A stretch of 10,018 nucleotides of DNA, from contig CAZMGC010000034.1 of NCBI GenBank assembly GCA_964565795.1, positions 1-10,018 of the forward strand. The letters are read 5' to 3'. Positions within the stretch are counted from its first letter, which is position 1, and each line of letters begins with the position of its first letter. Made by a program: the position numbers and the translations under genes. Below, one piece after another: positions 6,491 to 10,018 of this stretch. Below the pieces are notes generated by a model. That model was not told where the DNA came from. It was given only the letters and a program-made list of their open reading frames with translations, and searched no databases. Origin of the DNA: 2-01-FULL-39-10-A sp964565795. GTDB lineage: Bacteria > Patescibacteriota > Microgenomatia > Levybacterales > UBA12049.

Positions 6491-7105
6491 TTATTTTCGT
6501 ACCTCCACAAGCTCTGGCCTTTTTATAAATCCACTCAATCGAGTCACTACCTCTCCTAGTGGTAATTCAGAATCAACTTCCAATAGGCTATATGTTCGTT
6601 GTGCGCCAGCATATCTCTCTTCTAACGATCTTAATTCAGGCAACGTGTCTCTCATATCAAGGCCCGCGCATAAATGAGCATTATCCAACCCATTGCTTCT
6701 CTGTTCATCCCAGCGAGCAAGCGATGTTTCTGGTTTGATTTTAAATAAGATAGGATACGCTACGCGAGGTAATTGGCTCGTAATGCGTGGGCGCATATCT
6801 CCATAAAACGTGGGCGAGATCAAACCTTGATCTGCATCAGCTTCTAGTAAGACAAGCCGATCATGAAATCCTCGTTCATAAATGGCAAAATCAGAGGCTC
6901 TGGCTTCTGCATCCTCCCGTGCCCTCATAAAGGCATCAAATAAACGAACGTGAAAATCTTCAAGCCCTGCACAATCGCTGAATCGTATTGGTGGTCGGGA
7001 AACGCGGGCGCAATGATATCCTTCTGCTTCCAGAAGTCGCGCTAGAGCCTCTTGTTGGGTCGTTTTACCTGCTCGTGAAAGCCCCAGAAACTCAATAATC
7101 TCCAT
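6491..7105 (-). CDS. Thymidylate-kinase-like P-loop nucleotide kinase
   Basis: A 204-residue P-loop protein. The Walker A motif is GLSRAGKTT (8-16), and YERGFHDRLVLLEA (76-89) resembles the D-R region of thymidylate and deoxynucleoside kinases. An arginine-bearing stretch ARWDEQR (130-136) could form the lid over the phosphates. Length fits a stand-alone nucleoside or nucleotide kinase. It lacks the usual thymidylate kinase FEGxDGxGKST form of the P-loop, so I would not call it Tmk; kinases of other small molecules share this fold. A GGAGG-type site sits 6 bases before the ATG. It overlaps the end of the DUF2064 gene by 14 bases and is followed after one base by the CYTH gene. It is rich in Ala and Arg, whereas the DUF2064 product next to it is rich in Lys, Asn and Ile, suggesting different origins. 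Confidence 0.78.
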   Translation of the reverse strand: MEIIEFLGLSRAGKTTQQEALARLLEAEGYHCARVSRPPIRFSDCAGLEDFHVRLFDAFMRAREDAEARASDFAIYERGFHDRLVLLEADADQGLISPTFYGDMRPRITSQLPRVAYPILFKIKPETSLARWDEQRSNGLDNAHLCAGLDMRDTLPELRSLEERYAGAQRTYSLLEVDSELPLGEVVTRLSGFIKRPELVEVRK

Positions 7106-7793
7106 TACGCGCCTCCTTTAAGGGTATTTGTTTAATTGAAGGTTTGATTGTGTGCGCGATAAACTCATAAACTGAGGGACACGATAGCTCGATCTTATCT
7201 TTTATCTTAAATAAGTCGTCAAACTCGTTGATGTCATCACAGTAATGTAATTGAATGCACTTTCCTTGTGTATTCACAGTTAAATCTATGAATGAATTTT
7301 CTGTACTCCATCGAACATTCTCAAATATGTTCTGCGTGAATGGTCCTTTTANNNNNNNNNNGCCATTGTGCTCCGGCCCAAAGACAAATGGGCTCTTGTC
7401 CAAATCGTTAAACGCTTTTTCTAAATCCCGAGATGTCAGATAGGGGACATCCATCGGAATAAGAATCGTTTTATCATACTTTTTTTCATTAAGTAAGGTG
7501 GAAAAGATCTGGTTAAATACGGTGCTTTGTTTTTCTTGTTTGCTTCTGGATTTAACTGGCGCAACTACAAGAGCATCAATATTGTACTTTTCTTTAAAGA
7601 GACGGGCTTCTCGCTTAGTGTTCACCCCTACTATCAGATCATAGGCACTCGAATTAGGAATATTTCTCATCAAGTCATTAAAACATCGGATGCTAAGCTC
7701 ATAAGCAAAATCAGCTCCAGTAATTTTTCCAATACGAGTTTTAGTAGCTCCCTTTTCAGGCCACTTAGCATAGATAATGGCTACATTATTCAT
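7092..7793 (-). CDS. DUF2064 (TIGR04282-like) nucleotidyl/glycosyltransferase, interrupted by a gap
   Basis: About 233 residues as written, with four unknown residues where the assembly has Ns. The start VAIIYAKWPEKGATKTRIG (4-22) matches the DUF2064 family's K-P-P-x-x-G-x-x-K-T-R-L opening. PMDVPYLTSRDL (113-124) corresponds to its S-D-C-P-x-L-T metal-binding region, and FGPEHNG (138-144) begins the G-P-x-x-D-G-G-Y-Y segment that the gap cuts. The fold is GT-A/MobA-like, close to CofC and MobA nucleotidyltransferases; TIGR04282 members were named for association with radical SAM genes, and one lies directly upstream here. Substrate unknown. ATG at 7793 overlaps the radical SAM stop as ATGA, with GAGGTG 5 bases upstream; the frame stays open to 7871 but that lies inside the upstream gene. 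Both sides of the gap are in one frame only if the gap length is right. Confidence 0.8.
   Translation of the reverse strand: MNNVAIIYAKWPEKGATKTRIGKITGADFAYELSIRCFNDLMRNIPNSSAYDLIVGVNTKREARLFKEKYNIDALVVAPVKSRSKQEKQSTVFNQIFSTLLNEKKYDKTILIPMDVPYLTSRDLEKAFNDLDKSPFVFGPEHNGXXXXKGPFTQNIFENVRWSTENSFIDLTVNTQGKCIQLHYCDDINEFDDLFKIKDKIELSCPSVYEFIAHTIKPSIKQIPLKEARNGDY
7112..7117 (-). promoter_or_regulatory. Ribosome binding site of the kinase gene
   Basis: AGGAGG on the minus strand, 6 bases before the ATG at 7105 and inside the end of the DUF2064 gene. It is among the strongest such sites in the window and fixes the start. Confidence 0.7.
7352..7361. other. Assembly gap of 10 N
   Basis: Ten Ns interrupt the DUF2064 gene. 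A round length of ten is typical of a placeholder, so the true distance may differ. The frame on both sides is compatible with a gap of 1 modulo 3 bases. Confidence 0.97.
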
Positions 7794-8839
7794 ACAAGCA
7801 CCTCTTCGGTTCGTTTGGATCGTCTTGCACTTATGGTTAAGGAAGCGCCTTGTCCAAGACCTTGATTCCAATACGCGGTATTCAGTCCTGGCGCCGTTTG
7901 AAGAAAGTCTCGAGACTCTTGGACGCGTCGCATAATCTCTCCACTATCTTGAGCTTCAATTGCATCTCGCAACGGGATAGTTCTGCCACTTGCATGGCAT
8001 GGCTTGATATCTAAGGCAGGCGTTACGAGAATCTCGTTTGATTTGTAACATGCCTTGCACACATCCTCCCGTCCGCAGCCAATATCAATGGAAACTCCTC
8101 TCGTTCCCTTATATTCAAACCCTTGAATGGGCAAATAATTCGTTTGACCCCTAAACGTCCCTTCTGTTCCCAAAGGCGTAGCTCCCAAAGCTTCAATGCG
8201 TGCTGTCAAATCAGTAATAGGTTTTCCTTTTCCCGCATGACAATCTGAAATGGGCTCAAAGTTAAGAAACTTGAACTTAAATCCGCGCTGAGCACAATAA
8301 TCGAGTGTTCTTCGCATGCAATCAGGCGAATCGTTTATGCCTTCCATCGGTACGTGTTTAATTTCGACTCGCGAGCCATAACCTTCATGTGCAAATCGAT
8401 CAAGGTTGGCCATAACCTGCCCAAATTGGCGCACACTGCCCTTTGTAAGGGCATTCCACGTATCATAATCGAATGCGTGCACCGAAACTCCTACCTTTGC
8501 GAATGTCTTTAACTGCCCGCTAATATGTCGCTCTTGTAACGCGATTCCGTTCGTATGGATAAAGCGCTTCCCAATACCGCGCTCTTCCAATCCATCCATA
8601 ATTCTTTCTAACTGGGGATGCAATGATGGATCTCCGCCCGTTAAGGCAACGTGATTAAGTCCTTCAGCTTTTAGTGCACCGACCAAATAGAGAAACGCAT
8701 CCGTATCAACATGAGAGATATTACGTTGATCTGGCCCCATGCCTTCGTTTGAACAAAAGACGCATCCTAAATTACAGTAATCCGTTATCGCTACTCGTAA
8801 TGGAACTGCCTTCAGAATTTCTCTCAAGCCTGCATTCAT
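7790..8839 (-). CDS. MoaA-like radical SAM enzyme with a second cysteine cluster
   Basis: A 349-residue radical SAM protein. Cysteines 22, 26 and 29 form the C-x3-C-x2-C motif that binds the SAM-cleaving 4Fe-4S cluster, and TGGDPSLHP (67-75) is the glycine-rich SAM-contacting motif typical of the MoaA/PqqE branch. Near the C-terminus C255, C261, C264 and C281 could hold a second cluster. MoaA has C-x2-C-x13-C, here the spacing is C-x2-C-x16-C, and the double-glycine end of MoaA is missing, so GTP 3',8-cyclase activity is unlikely. Substrate unknown; a radical step on a nucleotide-like or peptide substrate is possible. A TTG at 8857 is in frame but only 7 bases from the TATA box; the ATG at 8839 lies about 25 bases from it and is my choice. 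It heads a tightly coupled operon with transferase, kinase and CYTH genes. Confidence 0.86.
   Translation of the reverse strand: MNAGLREILKAVPLRVAITDYCNLGCVFCSNEGMGPDQRNISHVDTDAFLYLVGALKAEGLNHVALTGGDPSLHPQLERIMDGLEERGIGKRFIHTNGIALQERHISGQLKTFAKVGVSVHAFDYDTWNALTKGSVRQFGQVMANLDRFAHEGYGSRVEIKHVPMEGINDSPDCMRRTLDYCAQRGFKFKFLNFEPISDCHAGKGKPITDLTARIEALGATPLGTEGTFRGQTNYLPIQGFEYKGTRGVSIDIGCGREDVCKACYKSNEILVTPALDIKPCHASGRTIPLRDAIEAQDSGEIMRRVQESRDFLQTAPGLNTAYWNQGLGQGASLTISARRSKRTEEVLV
7799..7804 (-). promoter_or_regulatory. Ribosome binding site of the DUF2064 gene
   Basis: GAGGTG on the minus strand, 5 bases before the ATG at 7793, inside the end of the radical SAM gene. It decides against longer in-frame starts further upstream. 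Confidence 0.65.
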
Positions 8840-8860
8840 AAGTACACTTAGGCTCAAATT

Positions 8861-8868
8861 TTTATATA
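8861..8868 (-). promoter_or_regulatory. TATA box of the radical SAM operon
   Basis: TATATAAA on the minus strand, preceded by an A-rich BRE-like stretch and centred about 25 bases before the ATG at 8839. No SD precedes that ATG, so a leaderless transcript is likely. Confidence 0.7.
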
Positions 8869-8919
8869 CTTTTTGCGTTTATATTTACTTCTTATACATA
8901 AATATATACTTCGGGAAGA

Positions 8920-8927
8920 TTTAAATA
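8920..8927 (+). promoter_or_regulatory. TATA box of the AbrB-PhoU gene
   Basis: TTTAAATA, with a purine-rich CGGGAAGA in the BRE position, is centred about 25 bases before the ATG at 8949. It faces away from the radical SAM promoter. A small inverted repeat, CTTC-GG-GAAG (8909-8918), touches its upstream edge and could be an operator. Confidence 0.7.
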
Positions 8928-8948
8928 CCTTTTACGTTTCCGCAATTG

Positions 8949-9860
8949 ATGCAACGAAAGATCGTTAAGCATGGAAAAAGCACCTTAAGTGTCTCGCTTC
9001 CTTCTAAGTATGTACAAGCTAATAACCTCAAAAACGGGCAGCTGATGAATATTGAAGTATCAAAAGGAAAACTTATTCTGTCAGCGAAAGAAAAACATTT
9101 TGATAAGATAGAGACAGATCTCACTGAAAGTGAAGAGTGGCCCATTGTTCGTATTCTCAGGCATCTTTATACGGCAGGGTATGATGAAATTGACGTTAAA
9201 TACACTCAGCAAAAATTGCCCCTCATCCGAAAGAGTTTACATCATATCACAGGTTTGGAGATTGTAGAAGTAGGTCCGACTCATTGTAAACTAAAATGCA
9301 TGAGCTCTCTTGATGAAAATGAGTATGATTCGCTTATCAAGCGTATTATGTGGATGGTTTTATCTGAATTCGATCGTTTTCTAGAAGACATCGCGGGAGG
9401 AACACTTGCCACTGATGAAGTTCAAGAAATACTTAACACCGTAAGCAGATTATGCAATCTCTGCAAGCGCATCATCAATAAAAAAAGCATTTACGATTCG
9501 ACAGACAGCATCTATGCCTATGATTTTATTGATTCTATGATTGAAATGTCAGTGTTAGTGCTCTACGCCTATGACTATCTTAAGAAAAATAAGAATATCA
9601 AACTTACAGAGAAAGAAGTCGCTTTCGTGAAACAGACACGCGACTATTTTTATGACCTTATTTTAGCCTATCAAAACACCAATCTAGAGAAGACAAGAAC
9701 CTTTTTTGAGCAACGAAAAGAAACGTTTGATGATTTCCTTGAATTACTTAATGGTAAAAACCCCGTGATCATGCATTATTTTCTGATGATTTTGCGTAAT
9801 TTAACACCTGTCGGCAACCATATAATTATGCTCGGCCTTAGAAAGAAAGATAAGCAGTAA
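8949..9860 (+). CDS. AbrB/SpoVT-PhoU domain regulator
   Basis: A 303-residue protein joining two domains. Residues 1-47 form a swapped-hairpin AbrB/MazE/SpoVT DNA-binding domain: RKIVKHGKSTLSVSLPSKYV, then a turn with NLKNGQ, then IEVSKGKLILSAK. The rest is largely helical and resembles the PhoU three-helix repeats, with acidic positions such as EFDRFLEDI and DSMIEMSVLVLYAYDYL that in PhoU can bind metal. The combination is known in archaea, where these proteins are annotated as phosphate uptake regulators; DNA binding is expected from the first domain. No phosphate transport genes are in view, so the phosphate link is by family only. The ATG at 8949 is chosen over an adjacent TTG at 8946 because it sits at the predicted transcript start. 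The next gene begins 2 bases after its stop. Confidence 0.87.
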   Translation: MQRKIVKHGKSTLSVSLPSKYVQANNLKNGQLMNIEVSKGKLILSAKEKHFDKIETDLTESEEWPIVRILRHLYTAGYDEIDVKYTQQKLPLIRKSLHHITGLEIVEVGPTHCKLKCMSSLDENEYDSLIKRIMWMVLSEFDRFLEDIAGGTLATDEVQEILNTVSRLCNLCKRIINKKSIYDSTDSIYAYDFIDSMIEMSVLVLYAYDYLKKNKNIKLTEKEVAFVKQTRDYFYDLILAYQNTNLEKTRTFFEQRKETFDDFLELLNGKNPVIMHYFLMILRNLTPVGNHIIMLGLRKKDKQ

Positions 9861-9862
9861 TA

Positions 9863-10018
9863 ATGGAAACCTCATTTATTCACACCAGCGATTTACATCT
9901 TAATGGAGAAAAAAGCAGGTTCAAGGTATTATCGCGCGTTGTTTCGCTATGTATAAAGAAGAAAGTCGCAGGTCTTATCGTTGCAGGTGATCTTTTCGAT
10001 AAAGACGCAAGTCAAACA
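9863..10018 (+). CDS. Mre11/SbcD-like DNA repair exonuclease, 5' part
   Basis: The first 52 residues of a metallophosphoesterase, cut by the window edge. FIHTSDLHLN (5-14) carries the first metal-binding motif D-x-H (D10, H12), and IVAGDLFDKD (39-48) carries the second, G-D with D43 and a following acidic patch. The pair and their spacing are those of Mre11/SbcD nucleases, which with Rad50/SbcC trim broken DNA ends. Other calcineurin-like phosphoesterases share these motifs, but the A-G-D-L-F-D form favours Mre11. It starts 2 bases after the AbrB-PhoU stop, so the two genes are probably co-transcribed. I expect a Rad50-like ATPase gene downstream, which would confirm the call. Confidence 0.82.
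   Translation, partial: METSFIHTSDLHLNGEKSRFKVLSRVVSLCIKKKVAGLIVAGDLFDKDASQT

Noticed and set aside
7527..7865. Plus-strand frame of 112 codons
   Set aside because: It is antisense to the DUF2064 start and the radical SAM end, and its composition is that of a shadow frame.
7794..7871. Longer N-terminus for the DUF2064 protein
   Set aside because: The extra residues lie inside the radical SAM gene and precede the family's normal start; the ATG at 7793 has an SD and an ATGA overlap.

Overview
The window looks archaeal. First genes of transcription units have an AT-rich TATA box centred about 25 bases upstream of the ATG and no room for a Shine-Dalgarno (SD) site, so leaderless transcripts are likely. 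Most internal operon genes have a GGAGG- or GAGGTG-like site instead. An AbrB-PhoU fusion and an Mre11-type nuclease fit archaea. Compact packing and lysine/isoleucine-rich, AT-rich coding would suit an uncultivated, metagenome-assembled lineage, possibly DPANN; that lineage guess is weak. A run of 10 Ns shows the sequence is a scaffold with a gap.

Left edge (1-399): the 3' end of a coiled-coil gene on +, and a doubtful small ORF on -, diverging from the next gene.

Defence-like block (400-5537): two convergent units meet tail to tail. On + are a ribbon-helix-helix protein and a beta-class, probably m4C, DNA methyltransferase. On - are a ParB-like DNA-binding protein, an SNF2-family helicase/translocase and a wHTH-DUF3883 protein with PD-(D/E)XK-like nuclease residues. 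The three minus-strand genes are packed with 0 or -1 base spacing. I read this as a restriction-modification-like system with a ParB-like subunit and an SNF2 motor. I do not recognise this combination as a named system, and it is the main discovery candidate.

Metabolic operon (5601-8839, -): a MoaA-like radical SAM enzyme, a DUF2064/MobA-like nucleotidyl- or glycosyltransferase (with the gap), a thymidylate-kinase-like P-loop kinase, a CYTH (class IV adenylate cyclase/triphosphatase) protein and an unrecognised 106-residue protein. Start/stop overlaps suggest translational coupling. Every recognisable product handles a nucleotide or phosphate chemistry, but I cannot name the pathway.

Right edge (8949-10018, +): divergent from the radical SAM gene, an AbrB-PhoU regulator followed after 2 bases by the start of an Mre11/SbcD-like nuclease that runs off the window.

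I saw no tRNA, rRNA, CRISPR array or insertion sequence. No gene-free stretch exceeds 300 bases.
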